DNA of 64,000 nucleotides from Euglena gracilis. Its lineage: Eukaryota; Euglenida; Euglenophyceae; Euglenales. Shown here in pieces: positions 18,064 through 29,070 of this stretch. The DNA lies in the NCBI GenBank assembly GCA_039621445.1, contig CP154957.1, positions 6,876,504-6,940,503 of the forward strand, given 5' to 3'. Within the stretch, counting starts at the first letter, position 1, and every line of letters begins with the position of its first letter. The position numbers and the translations under genes are program-made. The notes under the pieces were generated by a model. That model made no database searches, had not been told where the DNA came from, and saw only the letters and a program-made list of their open reading frames with translations.

Positions 18064-18429
18064 TGTGGGCGGCGGGAGGCGGCCTGGCGCCTGCGCTCTG
18101 GAATTAGCGAATTTTCTGCCCGGTACCGCTACTTTTTTTTCCTGTGTACTTTCCCCCCCCAGGTTCTCTCTTTCTGATGTTTCATTCAAAGAACTGTGCA
18201 TGCTAAATGAAGAAGATTCAATCTGAGTTCATTAAAACAATTATCCAAGAAATTCAAAAAGTCAATCCAGAAGGCCAAGCAAAAGGGGAAGCCAAGGCAG
18301 CAATTCAAATTCAAAAAAGAAGAGCAACCGGCGCTGGGAAGCAAGGTGAAGGTGTTCTTCCGCCCCCCCCACCGCTACCGTTTTTTTAAGTTCAAACCAG
18401 GCTTTTCCTCCCCGCCCCCTACTGCTTCA
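18064..18429 (+). repeat. LTR shared by elements 2 and 3
   Basis: This 366-bp segment matches 26441-26810. It begins TGTGGGCGGC and ends TTTCA or CTTCA, so it has the TG...CA ends of an LTR. It lies between the truncated end of element 2 and the leader of element 3, and the second copy lies after element 3. It includes a C-run followed by AGGTTCT and a T/C-rich 3' part. Confidence 0.75.
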
Positions 18430-18532
18430 GTGCGGGACCACACGCCACAGCTGGGCGGCCGTGCAATTGGCCGCCGCCGTGAAGGACAACGTGGACGAGC
18501 AAGGTGAGGCGGTGCAAGAGCTGAAGTAAAGG

Positions 18533-20966
18533 ATGGCGGCCCAAGAAGGGGCCCACGTGGACCTGATGGAGAACGTGGTGAAGGTGAAGAACGACATCGT
18601 CAGAATACCTCAAGGAATATCACAACTCCACAAGCTCATGCCCATGGTGGCCACAGCGGAGGAGCAGATGACAAGAGTGGAGAAGTACACCCACGACGCG
18701 CTCGGAGACTTCGGTGAAGATCTCCGAAGGATCCGGGCGAAGGTGAAGCAGGCGGAAGACAACTCCGCGGCCGCGGTGAAGAGCGGCGTACCGACGAGTG
18801 GACTCACCGAGCGGGTGGAGGTGGCGCACCTCAGGGCCGCGGTGCAGGAGGCCGAGAACGTCCAGCTGCAGGGGAAGCTCACCGCCGTCGAGGTGCAGAT
18901 GGCCGCCTTCACCGCCAAGGTGGAGGCGACTGCGGTGGCGCAGGGCAAGGCGGTGGAGGTGACGCCGCGCCTCGTGCAGCAGCTGCAGTATCAGCAGGCC
19001 GAGACCGCCACGCTGAAGGAGCAGGTCAAGTTCCTGGTGGCGCAGGTGTCCTCCCTCACCACCAAGGTCGATGCAGCCGCGGCCAAGGAGCCAAAGGCCG
19101 CTGAGCTGCCGCCGCTGATCGTGGGGAGGATCCAGAAGGTGGAGACGGAGATCCAGAAGGTGGGAGCCCAAGCCCAAGGGCTGACCGTGGCCGTGCAACG
19201 GCTCGCCGCGGACAGCCCCGGTGACAAGATCCGGGTCGAGGAGACCGAAGTGCAGAAGGTGAACGTCCAGCCGCAAGCAGTGGTGATGGCCGTTCAGCGG
19301 CTGGACGAGAATCGTCTCGAAGGTGATCATATCCTCCCAAGCAAAGGCGGTGCCGGCAATGCCCGCCAAGGCTTCGCCACCCCCGGTGGAGCAGCAGCCG
19401 GAACCGGTGGCCCGGCAGCAACCAGTGGCAGAGGTGAGAACGGTCCAGATGGAGAAGCCCATGCAGGAGGAGTCCGTGGTGCAGGAGAAGCCGTCGTCCA
19501 CCCTCCGACCAGCTCTCCGGCTGGTCCGGAAGCAGGCCGCGGCGGGAGGGGGCGGCGTGCCGTCCCTCTCCATCGCGCGCCTGACCACGCCGTCCGCCGT
19601 CCCCGTCGCCAGCGCGTCCGCGGTGCGAGAGGTCCGCATCGCCCCGGTGCAGGCCCAGCCAGCGGCCCTGCACTTCCTCCCGGCGCCGCTGGTGGACTCG
19701 GTCCTCGGCCTCCACCCGGGCCGGTTCTCAGGGCATCCGGAGGACTGGCCGCAGTGGCGGAGGCGGTGGCTCCTGTTCCTTCGGGAACTCGAGCAGGCGT
19801 GGCCGTCCATCACGTCAGCTCAGCGCCTCGCCATGTTCCGCGCGGCTCTGGAGGAGGCCACGGTGCTGATGATGGAGGAGGAGATCGAGACCAAGCGAGA
19901 GGTGGAGTATGCCGTGCTGTTCGCGGAGGTGGCCCTGGCGAACGGCGGCGAGGAAAAGGAGGTCCTGCGGCGGCAAATGAGGAAGCTGAAGTTGGTGACG
20001 AGCGGGAAGCTGACCGAGACGTCCGGCAGAGAGTACTACGCGCGGATGGCGTCCATGGCGAGGCAGGTGGGCATGGAGGAGGAGGAGCTGGGGAAGCTAA
20101 TCGTGGAGGCCATGCCCCTCCACCCCTTGCGCCGGAAGGTGGCGCAGGAGGAGGACAAGCGGGTGGACCACCGGTCCATCGTGCTGGAGGACCTGAAGAT
20201 GGACGCGACGGTGGAGGAGGTGAAGGAGATGATCAAGCAAGAGACCACGGTGGGCCCCGCCTCAGTGCGGAAGGCAGGGCGCCGCTTCGTGCTGGTGCCA
20301 GTGGGCGACGAGCACCGCACCCTGGTGAAGGCCGAGTACGACCGCCAGCGGCTCGAGGGCGGCAGCATCGTCACGGTGACGGCCGACTCGTGCGCCCCAC
20401 CGGCGAAGGACATCCACAACCTCATGGTGAGATGGCTGCGGATGGAGGCGAAGATGGCCCCCGAGAAGGAGAAGGAGATCCCGGAGAAGCGGCCGGCACC
20501 ACGGTGGCAGCGGGACGTGGAGGTCGACGACACCACCGAGGAGCCGTACATCCGGGAGGTGGGAAGGACTAACGTACCGCCGAAGAAGGAGAAGCAAGCG
20601 CAGCAACCACGTCCGCCGACGCTACCGGTACCCGCGCCCCAAGACAAAGGACAAGGCCAAGGGGGACGTGGGTACCCGGAGCAGTGGTCATCGGACCCGT
20701 GGACGAGTGAAGAAGGAAAAGGAAAGGGTGGATACCAAGCCGAGCAGTGGTCATCGAGTGCATGGCAAGGAAATGAAGGAAAAGGAAAAGGTGGTGGGTA
20801 CCAAGCCAAGCAATGGACATCGAATGCCCCAAGACAAGACGAAGACAAAAGAAAAGGCAAGGCGAAAGGTGGAGACAAAGGAGATCAAGGAAAAGGAAAG
20901 TCCAAGGGCAAAGGCAAGGACGGCAAGAGCAACGTCGCGGCCGTCCAGGAGCAGTATCATGAGTGA
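18533..20966 (+). pseudogene. gag: Element 3 gag (one frameshift)
   Basis: The first part (18533 to about 19320) is a helical, heptad-rich coiled-coil region (ENVVKVKNDI ..., repeated AVQ/VEV units). The frame then moves +1 near 19320. The rest (19323-20966) holds the Pro/Glu linker, capsid-like region (GRFSGHPEDW near 19719), RRM-like part (SIVLEDLKMD near 20176) and a Lys/Gly-rich tail with three QWSS/QWTS units. It ends with TGA at 20964. There is no zinc knuckle, so this lineage probably binds RNA through the basic Gly/Lys tail. Apart from the single shift it is well preserved and is the better guide to the ancestral gag. Confidence 0.82.
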
Positions 20967-21003
20967 CGGGGCCGCCCAGGCCCCAGGGAAGGGGGTCTGG
21001 GCC
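20964..21003 (+). promoter_or_regulatory. Candidate UGA readthrough site in element 3
   Basis: GAG TGA CGG followed by GGGGCC-GCCCA-GGCCCC, the same as at 13852 in element 2. The downstream frame is open into the methyltransferase apart from a TGA near 21096 where element 2 has GGA. Confidence 0.48.
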
Positions 21004-22261
21004 GGCCGTCAAATCCCAACGCCAGCGTGAGCGTGCGGGCAATCACCCAAGAGCCCTGCACGCCCCCCAGACCCAGCAAGCCCCAAATCTCCCAATGAGG
21101 GGAGAGACCGTGCCCTGAAGCACACAGTCAAGGCGGGGCCCATCAGATTTCAACAAACAACTACTGGTCCGTGCTACAGAAGAAGTCCCGTCGTTCCGAG
21201 CAACCGTCTGCGGCGCGACCGGTCTCGTCTGCGCAGTCATCGCCCCCCGCCAAGCCAGCACCGTCCGTGGCATCGTCTACGCAGCATCGTGCCACCGCGA
21301 CGCCCCCAGCCCGGCAGCAGCAGGAGCGAGCACCGCGCCAGTCCGCACCAAGCCGGACGACGCTGCCCCCGCCATCAGCAGCGCCGTCAGCGGCACCACG
21401 CTCAGCACCTGCAGCAACCAGCGCCCCGTTCCCCCCGCAGAGCGCACAGTCCTCCCGGGCGGCACCGAAGCCGGCCGCATCGTCACCGCCAACCTCATCG
21501 CCGAAGAGGTGGGCCCTGGACCTGTTCTCCGGAACGGGTTCGGTGAAGCGGGCGCTGGAGAAGCTCGGCTACTCCGTCGTCTCGGTGGACGCCGACCCGC
21601 GGTGGAAGGCGGACAAGACGGTGGACGTGCGGCGCTGGCGTCCTCAAACCCCCATTTTTTGGCACCTTCCAAAAACTCACATTTTTTCAAACTTTGATTT
21701 TGAGAAGTTTTTGAGGCAAAAAATGCTGTTGAACATCCAAAAAATTTCAAAAAGAAAAAAATGTCAGCAAAATTTGGCTGACCCCTAATTTGGTCCACTT
21801 TTTTTGACCTCGTTTTTTTCACCTCCCTCCTAGAAAACTACGAATTTTTAACCCTGGAATTTTTGAGATATTTTTTTGTGAATGTATCAGCATTTATCAG
21901 CATGTATCAGCACTTTTTTTGGTGGTCCTTGGAAGGATGGATAAATCGTTGGGATTACCGTTTTCTCCCAAACCACCCCATTTATAAACCGTCGGGGTTT
22001 ACAGGATAAGGAATTGTTGGCGAAAATCCAACCCCAAAAATGGCGCCAAAACCCCCCAAATGGAAATTTTCGGCAGACCTTGGGCAGAGGGGGGGAAAAA
22101 TTGCACCGTGGAATTTTTGCAATTTTGTGCAATTTTCGACTTTCCCGAAATGTGCACTTTTTTGCAATTTTTTGCAATTAATTGCACACCCAGGACATTT
22201 TGTTTTGGAAAATGTCAGTTTTTGATGCAATTGAGAACTTACCGTTTTTTTTTTCTGGCGG

Positions 22262-22353
22262 TATTGCAAAAACTGGCTCCTGCACTGGACATTTACCCCC
22301 GCACCCCCCCCCCCCCCCACACTTGACTAGTATAGGAGCCAGTTTTTGCAATA
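22262..22353. repeat. 20-bp perfect inverted repeat flanking a C-run loop
   Basis: TATTGCAAAAACTGGCTCCT at 22262-22281 has its exact reverse complement at 22334-22353. The spacer contains a long C run. It may be the ends of a small foldback element or a hairpin in a transcript. Confidence 0.7.
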
Positions 22354-22696
22354 TATGGGTAGCAGGGGTAGTTTTTGCTGGGAAACTGATGTGCGTAGTG
22401 AAAATTTCCGTTCAAAGGCGGTTTATTGTTGGTTTACTCAGTTTTCAAACCCAATCGGCCCAATTGGCAAAGGAGCAATGGGCATTCTACAAACAGGTTC
22501 GTATTTTGTGCCTTGGTAATTTCTAAGTATGAATTGTTATGTCTTCCGCTGGATGATGAACAAGTTCAGGATGAATGGCGTAAGTGTTGCCATGGCATAT
22601 TGCCACGGCTGATTGTGTTGCAACTTTTTGGGCGAACCGACAGGTAAATTGGCAGAATGTGCAGCTTTTCTGGTTTCTGGTATGGCTTTTCTGGTA

Positions 22697-22780
22697 TGTG
22701 CAATTTGTGCAATGTTTTGCAATTTTGTGCAATTTTGTGCAATTTTGTGCAATTTTGTGCAATTTTTTGCACTGCAATTT
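22697..22780 (+). repeat. Tandem decamer AATTTTGTGC
   Basis: Four exact copies at 22721-22760, with degenerate copies on both sides, in an otherwise T-rich non-coding insertion. Confidence 0.8.
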
Positions 22781-24392
22781 TCGACCTCCCGATGTGCAAT
22801 TTCTCCCCCCCCCCCTGCCTTGGGGCCACATCCGGGGCCAGTTTTGGTGCCACATTGGGGCCAGTTTTGGATCCTCATCTTAGGGCCAGGTGGGTGCCAG
22901 TTGCCAGCCGTTTTTCGCTGCCCATGGCCAAGAAAACACTGTTGTTTTTCCCCTGGCCAAAATAAAAAAGCACCCCTTTTGACCCCCCTGTCCAAAAAAC
23001 GAAACACCGTTTTTTCACTCCTTTCCTGGCCAAGGAGAAAACCCCGTTTTAGACCACAGAGGGGTTTCCCGTGGGGGGGGGGGGGGCTCGGCAGTTAAAA
23101 AGGATTGCGGACAAATATTTGAAAAAATATTTTTTCGATTTTTTTTTGGCGGCAAGTGGGCCGAAAATGCTATATCCCCCCTCATTGTCCTCTGATCCCG
23201 TACTCGCTGACCTGTCCTCCTCGGGGCCTTGCCTCCAAGTCACGTTGACTGGAGACAGTTTTCCGGAAGGCCACCAGCTGGATTTGGGCATTTTTGTTGG
23301 AAAATTTTCCAAGAATTTTTCCTGGCGCCGAAGGCGCCGGGTGTATTTTTGACCTATTTTGGTCCCCCCAAAACCCCCCACGTACAGTGGGTATCCAGGC
23401 CACATGGCCCTATAGCACAGCACCCCAATGATTACCGGGGGGGAGGGGGCGCCACCAAACCACCCAGATGGGGGGGGGGGAAGTGGCAAAGGGGTCGGTG
23501 GGCGAGGAACATTGTGCTGGTGGCATTCGGGCTGCGAGTTTGTTTTAGTGGCATGCAGTTGCTTAGCTGTGCAGGGGGTCGGGGGGCGGGGTTGAGAGAC
23601 CAGCCATAAGAATTTTTTTGTTAAAAAAAGCAAGTCAGCCACAGCCCCCCCCCCAACAGCCAAAACAGCGGGACTTCAAGCAACCAGAATCAATTGCATG
23701 CTGAGAACCTCCAGGATGAAGCGCCCCACAATATATCCCTCGAAGGAGATGTCAACCTCCACCAGTCCAGTGCGACGTGCGGTACTGGGAGGAGTACTGG
23801 CGCGGCGACTTCGAGCTGGTCGCCGCCTCGCCACCGTGCACCGAGTACTCCAGCGCGATGACGACCAGGAGGCGGCGGCTGCGGAAGGCCGACTTCCTTG
23901 TCCGCAAGACGAAGGAGATCATCGCCTACCTGCGGCCGTCCAGTAGTGGCTGGAGAATCCCCGCTATTCGAAACTCCGCCACCGCAAGGTCGTCGAGAAC
24001 ATGCAGCACGTCGACGTGGACTGCTGCATGTTCGAGGCGTGGGGCTATCGCAAGCCCACACGCTTCTGGATCGCGGACTCCTTGGCCCCCATGCAGGACA
24101 TCGTGTGCGACGGCCAGTGCGAGAACATCGTGGAGGAGCAAGATGGACGACGACATCATCGACGGCAGCTGGGTGGGGCATCCCAGCAGCGCGGCACCCG
24201 AGAGCAGGCGTATCGCATTCCCGAAGGTGTCGTCCGATACCTGTGTGAGCGCACCCCACCAACCCGCCAAGCAGCCGAGCTGCCCAGCGCGAAACCGCCG
24301 TCACCGGCACCCGCACCCGTGTCCGCCACCGCACCGCCAAGCCGGACGGCGCTGCCCCCGCAAGCAGCGGCGCTGTCCCAAGCTCCGCGCCA

Positions 24393-24680
24393 CGACGAAA
24401 AGCCTGGCGTCAAACCGTACTGGGTAGCGGGGGGTGTACTTGTGGGGCTGCTGCTGCTGCTGCCGTTCCTTGCCTGCCGATTCGCCAGAGTGCCTGCTGC
24501 GCAGATCACCAAGACGCTGGCGGAGGCTGGGTACGTGGAGTCAACGCCGCTGCCTGCTGCGCAGCGGACCAAGACGCTGGCGGAGGCTGGGGACGTGGAG
24601 ACTACACCGTCGGAGGCGAGCCGACGGATGGCAGCGGATGTCCCTGCCCTGTCCTTCACACTGACACTGATACTGTGGAG
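24393..24680 (+). other. Captured segment encoding a membrane helix and a 60-bp tandem repeat
   Basis: This follows the break in the methyltransferase/pol linker of element 3, in the methyltransferase frame. It reads a hydrophobic helix (WVAGGVLVGLLLLLPFLA) followed by two 60-bp repeats (24491-24550 and 24551-24610) coding for PAAQ.TKTLAEAG.VE.TP. G/C third positions match the local coding style. I do not recognise the protein. It may be a host exon picked up by the element, or an accessory product of a non-autonomous form. Confidence 0.4.
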
Positions 24681-26250
24681 GCAGGAGGAGGCTGGCGCCC
24701 AAGGCCGGAAGCCAGAGGCGGGCGGCAGCCAGGGGCAGAGCAGACCCCCCCGGCCGGCCAAGGGAAGTCAACGGCCGGGAGAGAGCGGGGGGCGGAGGCC
24801 ACACAGACAAGCCAGCGGCCCAAGAGGGCCACCAGCCAGCAACCCCCCCCCCCCCGGCCAGGTAGGGGAGGCAGACAGCCACGGCAGCCAGGAACCCCCC
24901 CCCCCAGGGGAGACAGGGAGCCAGGCAGCCGACCCCAAGACAGCCAGCCAGGCCCCCCCCAGGGGGAACCAAAGCCACCCCCCCCCCGCCCCAGGGGAAC
25001 CAAAGCCAGCCAGGCCCCCCAGGGGGCACCGAGCCAAGCCACCCCCCCCCCAGGGGGGACCGAAGCCAGCCAGGCCACCCCAGGGGGAACCGAAGCCACC
25101 CCGCCCCCCAGGAGGATCCGAAGCAAGCCAGGCCGCCCCAGGGGGAACCGAAGCCACCCCCCCCCCAGGGAGAACCGAAGCCAGCCAGGCCCACCCCAGG
25201 GCCAGGGGGAACCGAAGCAAGCCCCCCCCCCCGGGGGTAACCGAAGCCAGCCCCCCACCAGGGGGCACCGAACAGCCAAAGCCTCACATAGGGGGCACCA
25301 GCAAGCCGAGAGGCCCCAGAGGGCCACCAAGCCAAGGCCCCACAGAGGGCCACCGAGAGGCCCCAGAGGGCCACCGAGCCAAGACCCCCCAGGGGGCCCC
25401 AGAGGGCCACCGAACCAGGACCCCCCCAGGGGGCCCCAGAGGCAACCGAACCGGGACCCCCCCCCCAGAGGGCCCCAGAGGCAACCGAGCCAGGACCCCC
25501 CCCCGGGGGCCCAGAGGCCACAAACCCAAGACCGCCCCCCCCCCCGGTGGGGCCCAGAGGCCACCAACCCAAGACCGCCCCCCCCCCAGGGGGCCCAGAA
25601 AGCACGACCAAAGACCCCCACACACCAAGGCAAAAGACCCCAGGGGGATCCCCCCGGGCAAAAAAAAAAAACGCCCCCCGGACCCGCCGGACCAACAAAA
25701 AAAGCCCCCCGGACCCCCCCGGAAAAAAAGCGCCCCCCCCCACCCCCCAGGGGCGCCCACACCCACCGGAGCCCCAGAGCGCCACCGAGAACCAAAGAGG
25801 GCGCAAGGAGCACCCCCCCCCAGAGCGCCACAGGAGAACCGAGCAGGCGCAAGGGAGAGAAAGGCACGCCCCCCCCCCAGACAGCCGAAGGAAGCCAGGC
25901 AGGGGGCAAAGGAGGCGAGCCGAAGAGACCCCCCAGGCACCAGAAAGACCCAAGGGAGCCCAAGGGACCGCCCCCCCCCCTCCCAACCAGCCGGGGTGCG
26001 CACCGCCCCCCCGAAAGGCTCAACGCTCCGGGCTCTGCCCCCAGCCTGCAGGTCGGCGCGGCGCGGCTGCCAAGCCACCCAGCAGAACCGCGACCCCCGC
26101 CCAGAGCCCGGAGGAGTTCCACCCCCTCCCAAGGCGCCCACAGGAGCCTGCGGCCAGCCAGCCAGCAGACCGCCCGGGAACCAACGCCAGCCCCTGACCA
26201 GGCTCCTGTGGCGCGCGAAGCCACACACAAGGGGCGCCCAGGGCCGCCAA
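24681..26250 (+). repeat. C-rich low-complexity block (Pro/Gly-rich in most frames)
   Basis: Runs of 5 to 10 C recur every 20-35 bases, separated by imperfect copies of GGGGAACCGAAGCCAGCC and GGGGGCACCGAG. Long frames are open on both strands because of the base bias. They code only Pro/Lys/Arg or Gly/Trp repeats and are unlikely to be genes. The block lies in the part of element 3 where pol should be. Confidence 0.75.
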
Positions 26251-26429
26251 ACGCCGAAGGCCGAGGCCAAGGCCACACCCCTGCTTTCCGTATACCCCTG
26301 CACCGCATACCCGTACCGCCCCCGACGCGTTTTGTTGTACAATTTGTTCACTTCGCCGATGAGGTGCGCACCGCCCCCCGCTCCCGCCTCCGAGGTTAGC
26401 AGAAGGCAGGCGAGGCCGGGCGCCTCGGT

Positions 26430-26440
26430 AGGAAAGGGAG
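26430..26440 (+). promoter_or_regulatory. Polypurine tract before the right LTR of element 3
   Basis: AGGAAAGGGAG lies directly before the TG of the LTR at 26441, as expected for the plus-strand primer. Confidence 0.6.
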
Positions 26441-26810
26441 TGTGGGCGGCGGGAGGCGGCCTGGCCTGCGCACCTGAATTGGCGAATTTTATGCCCCATT
26501 GCGCTACTTTTTTTTACCTGTGTACTTTCCCCCCCCCCCAGGTTCTGTCTCTTTTCCGAAGGGTTCATTCAAAGAATTGTGCATGCTGAAGGAAGGAATT
26601 TCAAAAATTCAATCTCAGTTCAAGAAAACAATTCACCCAGAAGTTTAAAAAGTCAATCCGGAAGGTCAAACAAAAGGCAAAAATTAAAATTTGAAAGAAA
26701 GAAGAGCAAGCGGCGCTGGGAAGCAAGGTGAAGGTGTTCCTCCGCTACCCCCCCCGCTGCCCTTTTTGAAATTCAAACCAGGCTTTTCCTCCCTCCCCCC
26801 TACTGTTTCA
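26441..26810 (+). repeat. Right LTR of element 3
   Basis: A 370-bp match to 18064-18429, with TG...CA ends and a polypurine tract to its left. Differences are mostly in homopolymer length and a few substitutions. The match stops at TTTCAG, after which the flanking DNA differs. Confidence 0.75.
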
Positions 26811-27243
26811 GAGGCACCCCCAAGGAGTTGGCCAAAAATACCGTCCCCCCTCCATTTTTTGAATTATTTGGCTGCCGGAACCCAGGTTCTGGCTGAATTC
26901 AGGGACCGAAAGACACAAAAAAAGGGAATTTTTGGGGCGCGTGTGCCTATTTTTTCCGGAGCGCCGGGTGACTGTTTTCCCCCACTCGGCCTGCCGGGGA
27001 GCCCATTCCGCGCACGGTCACCGAACCGGCAAGAGGGGAAAACTCCCGGAGGTGGGGATGATTGTCTCTTTCTGCGGTGTTTTTGGGTGGGTGGTTGGGG
27101 CCGTTTGGCTGGGTGTCCCCTTTCTGGCTGGGATGTCTTTATTTTCCTGCTGCTTTTATGGGTGGGGGGGGTTGGGCTCACTATCTTCTTGTGCTTCGCC
27201 CTCTTGGTCCTTTCCTCCCCCTTCCTGTGTCGTGGGAGTCCGA

Positions 27244-27277
27244 GACCATTCGGGCTCCGCACTGCGAGATGGTGAGG
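27244..27277 (+). repeat. Left arm of a 34-bp inverted repeat
   Basis: It matches the reverse complement of 28074-28107 with one mismatch (33 of 34). The arms lie 796 bp apart. They could be ends of a small element or two copies of a short gene fragment in opposite orientation. Confidence 0.75.
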
Positions 27278-28073
27278 TACTGTGCACCCCCCTTTTGGGC
27301 CATAATTTATTGATTTTTTGATACGACACCCAGCCTCAAAAAATGAGCTTGGAAGGCCCCAAAAATTTCTCATTGTCCCAGTTGCTGGACTTATTCCACC
27401 TGCAAACCAGCATTTTTCCACCATAAAACCCCAGCCCATCTGGTGCTGTGGGGTTTCCAGTGGGTGGTGTCTACACCCCCCTCCCTGCAGAATTTATTTG
27501 GTGAGGAAATTCACTCTGTCTGAGGTCAAAGGTCTTTTACCATCCAAACACCGTAACAAATTATTTTTGAAATACTTGATGTTGTGGGGGGTGGGGGGGT
27601 TGCGACGGCCACGGACTGACGTGTTGCTGCCGCCGCTCAAGCTGCTGCAGCTGCTGCTGTGTCCCTACCTTCCCCAGCTTTAGCTGCTCTCTTGGAAGTT
27701 CTTTGAAGTTCTTCTTGGGAGTCTTAATTTCTTGGATGTGCATCCTTCATGGAAGTCCAGCAGTTGACTTTTGTCTTCGTAATTGCATTGCTTCTGGGAA
27801 TAATTCCCTTGAGCTCGAAGTTTTAAATTCTCCCCCCTTTAAGTCGAAGTTCCGAAAAAGTTTTGTCTGCCAGCTGATGACAGTGATGGTCGCTGTTGAA
27901 TGCAATGCTCCTCGTAAATAATTCAAGTTGAGCTCGTAGCAGTGAGATTCTTTCCCTTGAGGTCGAAGGGCAGAGTTAGGAATCAGCCAACTTCGGCAAC
28001 AAAGGCGCAGTAAGAGGCACCCCCCGCGCGCACACAAACACACCAGAGCAAACAGCCGGCGAGGAGAGCAGGG

Positions 28074-28107
28074 CCTCACCATCTCGAAGTGCGGAGCCCG
28101 AATGGTC
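28074..28107 (-). repeat. Right arm of the 34-bp inverted repeat
   Basis: Partner of 27244-27277. Both arms read GACCATTCGGGCTCCGCAC near the outer end when viewed on their own strand. Confidence 0.75.
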
Positions 28108-28648
28108 AAGAACTAAACAAATCTGAATTAGAATCAAGCCAGCCAGGTGGGTCCGACAGCCATTTTTTCTGGGGGCCTGCTTTTAAAAAAAAAGTGATCC
28201 GGAATTGGGCGTATCTCATCCTGGTTCTTAAAGCGGCACCGACGGCCCCTCTGGAACAGGAACTGGCATTGCACCTCCCCCTCCGGAACCGAGTTCGGCT
28301 CCCCCCCCTTTGAGACAGTGGGTGGGCCCCAAACCTCCCTTTCTGGCCCAAAAAAATTTTATACCACCACCTCGGGTGATGGGCTCAGGAGGCCCCGAAT
28401 TTTACACTGACCCGGTGCTTCGCTTGCAAAACAACCTTTCCACCAAAAGACCCCAGCACCCTTGTGCTGTCTGGTTTCCAAGGGTTGGCCCGCCCTCTCG
28501 CAAAAAATTATTATTATTATTATTAAATTAAAAATAATACAAATATATAAAAATAAAAATTTAAATAAATTCAATTGTGAAACTATTTTAATTTATATAT
28601 GTGTGTATGTATGTATAAATTAAAAATCATTCCACCAGCAATGGCGGA

Positions 28649-29070
28649 GTTCCCGCCAACAAGGTGGGAACTGGGGCCCCAATTACTCAAGAATCCCCAC
28701 TTGGTCATGGAGTGCGGCCAAGTGAGGCTGTCTTGAGGTAAAACCCAGCTTTTTCTCTACGAAGCCCTTGGTTATGATGCCATTTTGCGAAACCATAGCA
28801 CAGCACAATACAGGACTGTCGAAGACACTCACAGAACAAGGTATGCCTTATCTTTCAACGAACAATCAGGTGGATAGGAGCGAAGCTGTGACGCGCTACG
28901 AACTGCTCGAGGTGTGGGTCAGGCGGCCAAAGATCATTAGGTTGTGCTCCCCGCCTTTGCAACGTGCAGGAACGGGTCAGACAGGGGTCAACTGTTGTTT
29001 AAAAAGGCATCCTGTGACGGGATGTGCGAGTCCGGTGAAGCGCACATGGTCAGCCGTATGACAGACCGAA
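28649..29070 (+). ncRNA. Hairpin-rich segment, possible structured RNA (unidentified)
   Basis: Unlike its surroundings this block is of balanced composition and full of short perfect stems. These are 28649-28657 with 28663-28671; 28698-28704 with 28718-28724; 29008-29012 with 29020-29024; 29024-29028 with 29041-29045; and 29048-29051 with 29064-29067. It begins one stretch with GTGCGGCC (28713) and holds AGCCGTATGA (29052), both reminiscent of group II intron parts, but an intact domain V is not present. The identity is unknown. Confidence 0.25.

Larger units (their letters stand above)
21641..23778 (+). mobile_element. 2.1 kb unclassified insertion in element 3 methyltransferase
   Basis: Element 2 runs without a break across this point, so this A/T-rich, non-coding block is an insertion. 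Only GCG could be a target duplication, although GACGTGCGG also occurs near both ends. It has no convincing protein. Inside are a 20-bp perfect inverted repeat (22262-22281 with 22334-22353), tandem AATTTTGTGC decamers (22721-22760) and a GGCGCC-GAA-GGCGCC hairpin (23324-23338). Its class is unknown. Confidence 0.6.
20967..24392 (+). pseudogene. Element 3 methyltransferase, split by an insertion
   Basis: The 5' part (21171-21640 and its linker) carries LDLFSGTGS (near 21519) and reads up to DVRRW. The 3' part resumes at about 23779 with YWEEYW, the catalytic PPC region (near 23832), then TAG TGG CTG GAG and GYRKPTRFW (near 24043). One base is missing just before the TAG relative to element 2, so this copy has both a stop and a shift. 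The TAG sits in the same place as in element 2. After GQCE the frame moves as in element 2. The element 2 match ends at 24392. Confidence 0.8.
18064..26810 (+). mobile_element. Element 3: LTR-bounded, decayed methyltransferase retrotransposon
   Basis: Two matching LTRs (18064-18429 and 26441-26810) bound gag and methyltransferase of the same lineage as element 2. A purine tract precedes the right LTR. Two foreign segments break it. One is about 2.1 kb inserted in the methyltransferase at 21641. The other is about 2.05 kb of unrelated, mostly C-rich DNA that starts at 24393 and replaces protease, RT, RNase H and integrase. It can move only with enzymes supplied elsewhere. No target duplication can be checked because the left LTR abuts element 2. 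Confidence 0.75.

Noticed and set aside
21624-23782. GACGTGCGG near both ends of the 2.1 kb insertion as a 9-bp target duplication
   Set aside because: The left copy is separated from the insertion point by eight bases of original sequence, so it does not fit a simple duplication.
24656-26308. Long Gly/Trp/Leu-rich reading frames on the minus strand (up to about 550 codons)
   Set aside because: They are the complement of a C-run tandem repeat; all frames are open because of base bias, and no domain is visible.
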